The notes under the pieces: generated by a model
Seen by the model: only the letters and a program-made list of their open reading frames with translations
Databases searched by the model: none
What the model was told of the DNA's origin: nothing
Shown here: piece by piece, positions 24,894 through 33,533 of the stretch
How the letters are laid out: each line of letters begins with the position of its first letter
Numbering within the stretch: position 1 is the first letter of the stretch
Source of the DNA: Cruorifilaria tuberocauda
Lineage: Eukaryota > Nematoda > Chromadorea > Rhabditida > Onchocercidae
Length of the DNA stretch: 33,533 bases
Reading direction: 5' to 3'
Assembly: GCA_013365365.1 (NCBI GenBank)
Contig: JABVXU010000583.1
Location: 1-33,533, forward strand
Translations under genes and position numbers: made by a program

Positions 24894-26384
24894 ATGCAAA
24901 ATTTGAATGTAGTACAATTACAAATTTGTCAGCAAGATATCCTCAAGGCCGATATTGCTGTGAAAAATCATATCGAAGAAATTAGGTTAGTTATTATTAA
25001 TAAAATGTGGTCATTCTCATTCGGATTTTAGTATCTGGCATAGGATTTCATGTTTAAGAATATGCACTGTAATGTAAGCAGTTCCGTTTCTTTTATTTAT
25101 TTGTTAATTGATGAAGCAAAATTGAGACTGAAGAGATTTGATAAAATGTTTATTGTTTATCTCATACAATTCATTTGAGAAATGACAATTTTCTGTATCT
25201 CATCTTTTCAGGCAGCAAAAATCCATATCACAGAAAGAAATAGCTCAATATACTCGACAGATTAAGGATGAAATTGCTAAACTTGCTTATTTAATTGATG
25301 CCTTAGAGAAATTCGCGAATAAGGTGATCCGTCTTTGCAGCATTGTAGGATTCAGGTTGATCATTCTATCATTTTTCTGAACATTATTATCCAGTGAAAA
25401 TTTAGATAAGTTTTCGAAATGACCGTGCCGAGTTATTGTCTCAAGTTAAAGAACATCGGAATGAATTAGAAAAGAATCGTCAAATGCTTCGTCAAGCAAT
25501 TTTGGAATGCATGAAAGTTATGGGTGAGTTGCTTCAGCGATTTTTTTTTGTTGGAGTTCTTAATTCTAAAATTTTTTAGATGAATAAGGAAGTTTAGTCT
25601 TTCATAAATCAATATATCTGTGAAGGAATATTATAGAAGAACAGTCGCGTAGTTATTTATTGCAAGTTGGCGATGAATCTCAGGATATTGAATTTAGAAA
25701 CCGCAGAAAGCGCGCTGAAAACATGAAAACGCAAACTTTAAAAGTATTTGTTAAATTTTTTTTTTTTTGTTTAACTATCAAAAATGATTCAAATATTGTT
25801 TAGTTTAATCATCAAAGTTAGAAAGTTTGGCTTATAAAAATTATAAATAATTTCTGAAACTTTATATATCTCTGAATTAAGAGAGACATAAAGTAATAAG
25901 GATATAAGAGTTTATTTTATTTTATTTTTAAGGCAACTGAAAGCCTTGCATCATTAGTTGCAAAAATGAGCGATCAGTTGAAGCTTTCCGAAGATACAAC
26001 CTCAACATTAATTCATTCCTCATTTCTTCTTAAAGATACAGAATCGGAATATTCATCAATGGGTGCTCACATACAAGTAAATGACTTTTCGCTCTTTTAT
26101 ATTGGTAGAAAATTGTTAGTTGAAAATTTTTAATTCGCTACAATTTTCGTATATTTAACATTAATGAAACAGCTTCAATTTTTTTTCTAGATCTCGTCTT
26201 TATGCATTAGGCTTATTCAAGCTCATATAATTAATGTTCGATATTGCAGAGTGGTGGAAAACTAATATCGAAATACGGTCGACGAGAATATACAGATAAA
26301 ATTTTGATAACTTTTGCCTTACTACTATATATTGTTGTTATATTGTATATATTAAGAAAACGTGTACTTTCGATTATTTTTTGA
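24894..26384 (+). CDS. sec-20: SEC20/BNIP1 Qb-SNARE
   Basis: Sec20 is the Qb-SNARE of the ER syntaxin-18/Use1/Sec22 complex that receives COPI vesicles returning from the Golgi (family knowledge). Exons are 24894-24985, 25212-25323, 25406-25523, 25637-25743, 25933-26076 and 26250-26384. All phases match, giving 235 residues; human BNIP1 has 228. The N-terminus (LQICQQDILKADIAVKNHI) aligns with the BNIP1 start. Residues 1-110 are coiled-coil rich. A SNARE motif follows at about 140-200 (TESLASLVAKMSDQLKLSE). The segment GGKLISKYGRREYTDKIL leads into a single C-terminal membrane helix at about 209-226, followed by RKR and a short tail. This tail-anchored layout is exactly that of Sec20. It is the second gene of the possible cox-17 cluster. 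Confidence 0.93.
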
Positions 26385-26732
26385 AGTTTTTGAAATTGAA
26401 ATAATTTATATGTGATTATTTTCTTTCTAACTGTGATATGTTTTTTATGTTGAATGAATTGATTCTGATATTATTATTTTCTGTGAATGAAACTTAATAT
26501 TTTGCTATTTCCCTATTGGCTGATATGCATCATTTTTATTGGTTTCAATATTAGTTACACTAATATGCCTTATGGTAACAAATAATGAAGAGAAAAATAA
26601 ATTTTCGTTAATTATGCTTAAGAAAGAATGAAATGAATTAATAGAATTCATAAAAGAAGAAAAATTCATATTACTGGAAGGATTTATGATGGTATGACAG
26701 TTTTCTGATATTAAATTTTTTTAAGCAAGTTT
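26385..26732. other. Spacer, sec-20 to psmd-10
   Basis: 348 AT-rich bases. AATAAA-type sequence occurs near 26597, and TTTTAAG just before 26726 is a possible trans-splice acceptor for the next gene. No coding signal. Confidence 0.5.
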
Positions 26733-28741
26733 ATGGATGAAATACCAACGAAAACATTAGAAACAGCGCGAACAGAACTTATCGAGTCACTACGTAAGAA
26801 TCAGGCAGAAGATGCGAAACGATTGCTACAAAAGTATGATACATTAAGATCTGGGAAGGATGATGTAAGTGAATTTTTAGATGTAATTTGAATTTATCTA
26901 TTGGAATTGCTTTGAAAGAGGGTTGTATTCCAATAAAATCTTAGATCCTGAAAATTTCAGAGTTTCTATTGTTTATTTCTCATTAACAAGTTATGATTAT
27001 CTGAATTTGTTTTAGTCTGGTCGAATAGCAATTCATTGGGCAGCAAGTGGTGGTTGTTTAGAGATCGTGCAATTCTGTGTATCGCAACACGAAGATGATG
27101 CTATAGCACTAGACGACGTAAGTTTCAAATCATCAAGATTTTTAATATTTTTCTTATTTTTTATTGCATGTCATTACGTTGTTATTCTGAATATTTCTGA
27201 ATATATTAAAGACACGAAGAAGCTAGGTTCTCTGGAGCAAAGTCACTTATATAATTTAATTTACCCGGAGCTGTTTATTGGTTTCTTGTTTAAATATTTT
27301 CTGATTCATCTGCTTCCATTCACAGATATTATGATCAAAGGAAATTAGTGTACCAAAAATTATAGATGGGTTGGACACCGCTGATGATTGCATGTTCAGC
27401 TGGACGATTGGAAGTGGTGCAGTACCTGATCAGTCTTCCCTTGGTAGATGTTAATACGCCAAATAGCAACAAGCAAACTGCTTTACATTATGCTGCTAGT
27501 AAAAATAGACCTCAGGTAATATTTACATTATTCGGGTCGTTTGATGGAAAATTTTGTTCATCATAAGTTAAATTTAAATTGTGATATTGGATTTATAGTT
27601 AATTTGAATATTTAAGATTACGACAATTTTACTGAAAAATGGCGCAAACGTGAATGCGCAGGACAATTATCAGGCAACACCATTACATCGAGCAGCTTCC
27701 CAAGGTCACGAAAAGGTCGGCAATGCTATCGTGTGAATATCAGAGTGATCAAACGTTATTGAACATGAAGCGATCATGTCAATTTTATTACTTGATAAAA
27801 TTTTTTTTAGATTGTACCTATTTTATTGAACGAACCAAGCTTAAGAATTAATCTTACCGATTCTGCTGGTTGCACAGCACTGTAAGTTTTCCGAATGCAT
27901 TTAAGGTTAACAGGTTTTTCTCTGATTAATTTTTGGTAGGTTACTTAAAACTAAAATTGAAATGAAGTAAATAAATCATTTTTCTCTGTTTTTTCTTTAT
28001 TTTTAATAGCATTTTTTTTCTAAAGACTTTTAAGATGATCACACTTTTGTTTTAATTTTGTCAACTTATTAAGCTAGAGATTCCTTTTTCTTACTTTTGC
28101 AATATTCATATGAATGTTAAAAATGAAGTATTTGAAAATTTGATTGCCTTTGAGAGGTGTTTGTCTAATTTTTCAATCTGTTTTTATTTTCTTGTTTATT
28201 TAACTTTCAAACGGACTTGGGTAGTGTTATTCCACGCTAAAAAAGAAAATTTATGAAATGAACATTAGGATAAATTGCAGGCACTTGGCGGTGGAGGAAC
28301 AACGAGAAGATATTGCTATTTTGCTGGCTGAACATGGTGCTGATCTATATTTCCCAAATAAGGTATAATTCAAACTTTTTTCTATTTTTTTAAATGTTTA
28401 TAAATTAAGCGTTAAGTTAAATCCAAATTGTTTAATTCTTATTATCACTGCCTAGATTATTTGAATTATCTATATCCTAATTAGTAGAAAGGTAAGGTCG
28501 AGTTTTACTTTCTGTTTCCTAAGTCTATTTTAGGAGTTCGACAAGTTATTCATATTTCCGTAGCCTTGAAAAATAAGTGTTTTCTTCGATCATAAATTAT
28601 CTTTTTATTGATTGCATGGAAATTGCAGAAGCTTTTTTTCAGGAAAAACAGACACCTTTAGCTCTAGTGAAAACTAGTGAACTACAAATGAAATTAAAAG
28701 CTGCTGCCGACCGATACTCTTCAAAAAACAAAATAATGTAA
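26733..28741 (+). CDS. psmd-10: Gankyrin-like 26S proteasome assembly chaperone
   Basis: PSMD10/gankyrin (yeast Nas6) is an ankyrin protein that binds the Rpt3 ATPase during proteasome base assembly (family knowledge). Exons are 26733-26864, 27016-27117, 27366-27515, 27617-27715, 27811-27881, 28281-28362 and 28643-28741. Phases agree, giving 244 residues; human gankyrin has 226. About six ankyrin repeats follow a helical N-terminal ~44 residues. Recognisable repeat cores are RIAIHWAASGGCLEIV, GWTPLMIACSAGRLEVV, QTALHYAASKNR, ATPLHRAASQGH and TALHLAVEEQREDIAILLAE. The order and the signatures LHYAASKNR and NKEKQTPL match gankyrin rather than a generic ankyrin protein. AATAAA overlaps the stop codon. 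The N-terminal part is less conserved, so the start is likely but not proven. Confidence 0.9.
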
Positions 28742-28745
28742 TAAA
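28740..28745 (+). terminator. Polyadenylation signal overlapping stop codon
   Basis: AATAAA begins inside the TAA stop of the gankyrin gene. If used, the 3' UTR would be only about 15-20 bases. A second AATAAA about 50 bases downstream is an alternative. Confidence 0.45.
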
Positions 28746-29241
28746 ATAATTTGCTGTTGTTATTATCCATTTTACTGTTTCTTTTGAATAATAAATTTCT
28801 CCAATTTACTGTGTTTTTTTTATGCATCGAATTTTGATGGTTTCGAAGATCTTTTTGTTGTTTTCGATTCAGAAACATAATTTATTGAACCTTCAGCAGT
28901 TCTGTATTACTTTTTTGTTTACATAATCGTAAAGTACGCAAATCAATTTTTAAATCAAAGTTTTTTAATGCAAATTACACAAGGAAAAATAATCCACCCA
29001 AATGAAGATCTTATATTCATTACTAAGTTATCTATTTGCTTATTGTTTCATAAGAAGCAGTTATATGCGGTGGTTATTTTGAGGATTCTTTTTTTTCCCT
29101 CTCTTCCCTCTTGTCTCGCACTCTCTGTATACGTAAAAACTTACTTTTCAGGATTTGTAACCTTTTTCTTCCATTCTTTTTTCCAATTTATCTTAACTTC
29201 GAAATTTTTAATTAACTTAAATGAACTTATCTGTTACAGGA
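28746..29241. other. Spacer, psmd-10 to four-helix gene
   Basis: About 500 AT-rich bases. It ends in TTATCTGTTACAG two bases before the next gene's ATG, a likely trans-splice acceptor. A plus-strand ORF at 28968-29270 has poor composition and no motif. Confidence 0.5.
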
Positions 29242-30968
29242 ATGGCTCAAAATACATTCTTAGGCTGTGATATTAAGGTAATCTTCCTTAACAGGTACAT
29301 TGATGATGGAGCTTTTATGGCTAGCCTATAATTTTTGAATATTTTATATGGCATGTTTTAAAAGATAAGCAAAATTATTTATTCCCATAACTATAATTTT
29401 CAAGTATAATTAATTATTCTTATCTCTAAATGAAAAACTTGCAGTAAGGATATCTATCAAGTGCCATAATTTAAATCTTTAATTTGAATTGATAAGAATT
29501 TTTATTCATAAGTTTTATAAGTTTTATTGATATGGAACGAAGGTATTGATATGATAGAATTCAATTAATTCAATTAAATGTTCATATTCAATTAAAGAAA
29601 AGTATAGAGCAAAAGTAATAATCAAAAGTAATATTCACTTATGTTTTATTAATATAATATCATAGTTAGAGGACAATAATTCATATTGATATGATAAAAA
29701 AATGATAATTCTATTAAAGAAAAAAGGCCTAAAAAAAGTAAGTAAAATTGGATTATCACAAAGATATGGATGTATATTGTGGTATCAGTTACGATAATTA
29801 CCGGAAGTTTGGAAGCATATCGTGCAATAGGAAATTATAATAGAATGGATAAATTTATTGATAAACTATTGCTTATTGGTGTACCAGTAATCTTTCTTAG
29901 TGCAGCTATTCTTGGCCTTTTGGCTACATGTTGGGATAATTCATCGCTTCTCTGTCCACTTCTTATCATCTTTGTTAGTTCTTATCATTCGTTTATCAAT
30001 ATAAAAAAAAAAGAGAAAAAACAAAGCGCTTTAATTGTTCTGACCTTTTCATTTTGACCTCTACTGTTTGGATGAGGTTCAACGATAGTTATGATTAATA
30101 TTATTGAATGATTAAGAGAGGTCTTAACCTCTGTTAATATATCTAATTTATCGAGTGATGGAGAGGTCCTTAATCTCGTCATTTTAACCTTTATTAGGAT
30201 ATTTAATTATAGTTATGACTAATATTGTTGAGTGACTGAGAGAGGTTTTGACCTCTGCAATTAAAGGTGTTCATTCTATAGTTATGATTAAATATCATTG
30301 AAAGCGATAAATCTTTGTGATCAAACAAGTTATTTAGATGTGTAGGAAATAAAAGCTGAAGCTAAATTTATTCTAAAGAAATGACTTTCTCGTACATTCG
30401 CTTACTCCTGAGATTTATCGATCAATTTTTTTTCTGTAGTTCTTAGGACATAATGATTTATTCCAATAATTTAATTTCTGATAATTTTCAGACAATTTTA
30501 TTACCGATAATTATCGCATCTAATGTACTCTTCTATATAAGTTGTATGTCACGATCGGAATGTAAAGGTAATCTTATCATAAATAATTAGGAAAAATAAT
30601 AATATTGATTTGAAAAGATTCACCATGGAATCTACCAATCAATCAATCAATCAATCAATCCATTGTTCATAACCATACGTGCGTACGTGTCTGTGTATGG
30701 ATGTGTATGTTTTGTCTGTCTGATAACGATTTTGTTTAAAATTTAAAAAAATAAAATGGAAGCAAGAAAATTGTTATCTTCTTCATGCTTTAAAGATATT
30801 GAAATAATACAAAGAAATAATTACAGTAAAAATTATTCTTATTTTCCTATTTCAGGTGATTTAGCTAATATCATCGCTACAACAGCTATTTCCATCATCA
30901 GTATAACTATTTGCGTAGTAACAATACTAATTGTTTGGCGCTATTATCGTCAAATAGCAAGAACCTAA
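29242..30968 (+). CDS. Small four-transmembrane protein, function unknown
   Basis: I do not recognise this protein. Coding exons are 29242-29277, 29764-29973, 30492-30567 and 30856-30968. Their phases agree, giving 144 residues. After a short N-terminus (MAQNTFLGCDIK) there are four hydrophobic segments: about residues 14-30, 47-68, 82-99 and 112-135. A charged loop (AIGNYNRMDKFIDK) lies between the first two, a CWDNSS loop follows helix 2, and SCMSRSECKGD joins helices 3 and 4. The tail is WRYYRQIART. Cysteines in the loops could pair if these face the outside. The layout resembles small tetraspan membrane proteins common in nematodes, but no family motif is evident. Exon 2's acceptor (TCACAAAG) lacks a pyrimidine tract, so exon 1 is less certain than the rest; without it the protein would start at the ATG at 29770. 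Confidence 0.7.
30085..30300 (+). repeat. Imperfect repeats with hairpins, intronic
   Basis: The phrase ATAGTTATGAYTAA occurs at 30085, 30209 and 30278. The first two copies are followed by short palindromes of the form AGAGGTCTTAACCTCT and AGAGGTTTTGACCTCT. It lies in the second intron of the four-helix gene. Confidence 0.6.
30636..30660. repeat. (CAAT)n microsatellite
   Basis: About six CAAT units in the last intron of the four-helix gene, followed by a GT-rich, CGTACG-containing stretch to about 30715. Confidence 0.9.
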
Positions 30969-31356
30969 ATATTTAATATTGCTATTATCATATTTGGACA
31001 TATTCAAATCCTTATTCTTAAAATATATTTATGAAATATATTTGAATGAATGTAAATTAGGCTTTGATAAGATTATCATTTTCAAATGATAGAAATTGAA
31101 CAATCAATTAATTGATTGCATTTCGAATTATAATTTGGAATTAATTAATTAACTCAATTAATAAATAACTTAGTAAAATATGCTGAAAATGATGATATCG
31201 TTATTTTATATAATCCTAAAAACTTTGATGAGATTTATGGAATGGTTATGAAGTTAATAAAATCAATTTGATTGTTTCCGATTAAAATATTCCTTATCAC
31301 AATTCCTTATCAAATCCTATTATATCATATAACGATTCCTTATCATTATATCACAA

Positions 31357-31542
31357 ATGATATTATTATTATTATCTCCTGATATAGCGAGAATAGATGT
31401 TGCTACTCATCAAATTTTATTAATTTCTTATTTTGTATTATTTTGCGTTATGCATAACCGATCCAATCGTACTAGTACTGCTTTACCATCAACCATTCCA
31501 CTTAATGGAATTTCTGATTTACCTTCTAAATCAAATAAGTAA
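31357..31542 (+). CDS. Weak candidate small ORF
   Basis: This is a 61-residue ATG-to-TAA frame. A hydrophobic stretch (ILLISYFVLFCVM) is followed by a Ser/Thr/Asn-rich hydrophilic tail containing NRT and NRS sequons. The tail has more balanced codons than the flanking DNA. It has no acceptor or homology that I can see. It could be an extra exon of the upstream membrane protein gene, an independent small gene, or chance. Confidence 0.15.
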   Translation: MILLLLSPDIARIDVATHQILLISYFVLFCVMHNRSNRTSTALPSTIPLNGISDLPSKSNK

Positions 31543-31805
31543 TTATATTTTTTCATTTTTTATAAATCTCATCTTTTCCCTCTCTAATGTTTATATGATC
31601 AAGGTATTTTTTAAATTTACTCTTTTTTTTAATATTTTTCAACCCTTTTTTCTATCTTTCTCTATATTAGGCATATACTGTAATATACTGTAGATTAAAT
31701 ATACTGTAGATCACTTAATAAAGTTAAATTTTTGTAGGTGGTCATGGAATAGAGAATAGAAATGAAAATAGAAAAAAAATTGATATTGGTCCTTCTTCTT
31801 TCTTT

Positions 31806-32009
31806 CCAGGTTCCTGAAGTAATGTTGCTGAGTTTTGTGGAGGCAAAATTACTGGAACACTCAGACAATCGAGTTTTTTTATAAATGTGAGGATAGTTTG
31901 CATTTATGCATAAGACTTCAACTTCTTCTTTAAATATAGGATATAGCCAACCTTGTTTCTTCTCATATAGCTCTTGGTCCTTGGTAATTAAATCGTATCA
32001 GGAACCTGG
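31806..32009. repeat. 12-base inverted repeat pair
   Basis: CCAGGTTCCTGA at 31806-31817 and its exact complement TCAGGAACCTGG at 31998-32009 face each other across 180 bases. The enclosed segment is somewhat less AT-rich than its surroundings. It may be the ends of a small decayed element. Confidence 0.5.
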
Positions 32010-32523
32010 TAGTGGATGAGCAAAGAATCTATCATAAAATCAAGACATGATTTTAGTTTTTCGTATCGTTTACTGAATTAATATTCGAATGAGTTTAGCT
32101 GACAAAATTGTTTCGTAAAGCTTTACTAGCTAAATTCTTATCTTATTTATCCTGAATCCGAAGGGAATTCTTATCAACATTTTCAAATTCCACTCTAAAT
32201 TGATCATGAAAAAGGATGCTGATAACAGAGCGATTTTTTTTCTTTCTCTTAAACTTTAAGATAATGAAAATGCTAGCAAAAGAAGTAGTGGATTAATGAT
32301 GATGGATTTTATGATATTTGAAAAACAAACAATTTATGATCAATCATGATCACGTCTAATCACGTTTGTTCAATTACGTATAATAAGTTTTGAAATGATG
32401 AAAAAATTAGTTATGAAAGCAAAACGATTTTATTAAATTAAAAAATAATTTAATTTTATTCTTCAAATTCTTTCCTTTTCTTTTCTTCCCCTTTCTTTTT
32501 TTTTATTGGTAAATCTAGCTTTA

Positions 32524-32524
32524 A

Positions 32525-32558
<34 letters not shown>
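32524..32558. repeat. (AAT)n microsatellite
   Basis: An uninterrupted run of about 11 AAT units. Confidence 0.95.
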
Positions 32559-33094
32559 GCAACTATGATTAAATGTCAACAGGTGAAACACCTCCTTTGT
32601 ATGATTATTATTTCAAATTTCAGCTATATGAATTCACCATAGTAACTATTTGCTAGCTTATTTCAAATTTCGAACTTAAAAAAAATTTCTCGCAAATTTC
32701 AGTTCGTACTATATACATTCTAATTTTTCAATTTTAAGCTTTTAGTAAGTTAAAAAAAGAAGCTAATACTTATTTCTTAGCCAATTTGATTAAATTGACA
32801 TTTTGCTTCTCGTTTTTTTTTGCGCCTCGAAAATCATTGGAAATTTGTTTTTGAAGAAGCAAAATTAAATTCAAAATAAACTTTCCATACATATTTTACT
32901 TTATCACAATTAAGTTTTATTTTTATTATTTCTGATACTCATGAAGAAAGATAATATTTCTTCATCAATTTTGTTTTTGCTACATGCTGTTTATCATTTT
33001 TGATAAGAGCAAAAAAATAAAAGATTGACTTGCAGAGATATGATAATGGAGAAAATGTTTTGCTAAGCTTTTAAATTTTTATTTTAAGGGCAAT

Positions 33095-33157
33095 AAATTC
33101 CATTTCCGGTTCTCTAAATTCCGTTTCCTGCCTTCTAAATTCCGTTTTCCATCTTCA
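33095..33157 (+). repeat. 21-bp tandem repeat, three copies
   Basis: AAATTCCRTTTCC begins at 33095, 33116 and 33137, exactly 21 bases apart, each followed by a pyrimidine-rich tail. The period is a multiple of three, but a stop lies just upstream in the open frame, so coding is not supported. Confidence 0.75.
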
Positions 33158-33533
33158 CTCCTCGTATTGCTATAGATTTAAACCAACTGTGGATTATTTT
33201 TATCATCAAATACTATCTAGGATTAAAGTGTAGTCAAAATTACTTTAGCTTGACTACTTTAACTTATAAAGTTCGTCGAATTATTTATTCCATTTGATAG
33301 TGAATAGATAAATTCAAAAATTTTCAATATATTATTTTGATAATAAGATGATGATAGAAATACTGATAAGACTGGATGAATTTATCTAATGAAAAAGAAA
33401 GGGAAATCATTTCTTAATCAATACTTGATATGGTATTAAATTTGAATGATCGATATCCCAACGAATATTTATTTTACTAAAGTCCTGAAAATTTGAATTA
33501 AATTGACAAACAGTTAATGTGTTGCCCAATAAT

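Larger units (their letters stand above)
30969..33533. other. Right end, no supported gene
   Basis: 2.6 kb of AT-rich sequence after the last gene. It holds an isolated 61-codon ORF at 31357-31542, an acceptor-like site followed by 27 open codons at 31810-31891, a 12-base inverted repeat, an AAT microsatellite and a 21-base tandem repeat. None makes a gene I can defend. Confidence 0.5.

Noticed and set aside
27654..27851. Plus-strand ORF out of frame with gankyrin exons 4-5
   Set aside because: The gankyrin frame carries the ankyrin repeat cores; this is a shadow that reads through an intron.
28968..29270. 100-codon hydrophobic ORF
   Set aside because: Frame runs through pyrimidine-rich spacer and across the acceptor and start of the four-helix gene.
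1..33533. tRNA, rRNA and CRISPR
   Set aside because: I scanned by eye for GGTTCGAATCC-like T-loops and found none with a matching cloverleaf. No rRNA-like or regularly spaced repeat-spacer array is present, and the gene structure is eukaryotic.

Overview
The window is eukaryotic and reads as a parasitic nematode, most likely a filarial (Onchocercidae-like) worm. It is roughly 70% A+T by eye, and its genes are split by many introns with GT..AG borders and TTTCAG-type acceptors. Acceptor-like sites lie just upstream of most start codons, as expected for spliced-leader trans-splicing. The predicted proteins look closest to nematode orthologues recalled from memory; no search was run. I assembled all gene models by hand, requiring homology or a continuous reading frame and matching intron phases.

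Left two thirds (2189-20132, minus strand): one large gene, dpy-19, with 17 exons and about 690 residues. It encodes the ER tryptophan C-mannosyltransferase. Its 3' exons are compact, but three introns are long: intron 1 about 5.7 kb, intron 2 about 5.0 kb, and the intron between exons 5 and 6 about 2.2 kb. Intron 1 holds a complete gene on the opposite strand (15906-19453, plus). That gene has 8 coding exons and encodes a predicted secreted, helical, four-cysteine protein of about 371 residues that I do not recognise. It is the most novel item here.

Right third (20734-30968, plus strand): a run of five genes. They are ubc-20/UBE2K (E2 ubiquitin-conjugating enzyme with a UBA tail), cox-17 (copper chaperone for cytochrome oxidase), sec-20/BNIP1 (Golgi-to-ER Qb-SNARE), a gankyrin/PSMD10-like ankyrin protein, and a small four-transmembrane protein of unknown function. 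dpy-19 and ubc-20 are divergent and share about 600 bp of promoter, which holds a short ~31-bp tandem repeat. The last four genes are 0.35-0.5 kb apart and could be an operon. The genes share no single pathway. Two concern secretion (dpy-19 in the ER, sec-20 in retrograde traffic), two concern ubiquitin/proteasome work, and one mitochondrial copper.

Ends: 1-2188 and 30969-33533 hold no gene I can support. They contain microsatellites, short inverted and tandem repeats, one GC-rich block (about 395-540) and a few ORFs that could be stray exons.
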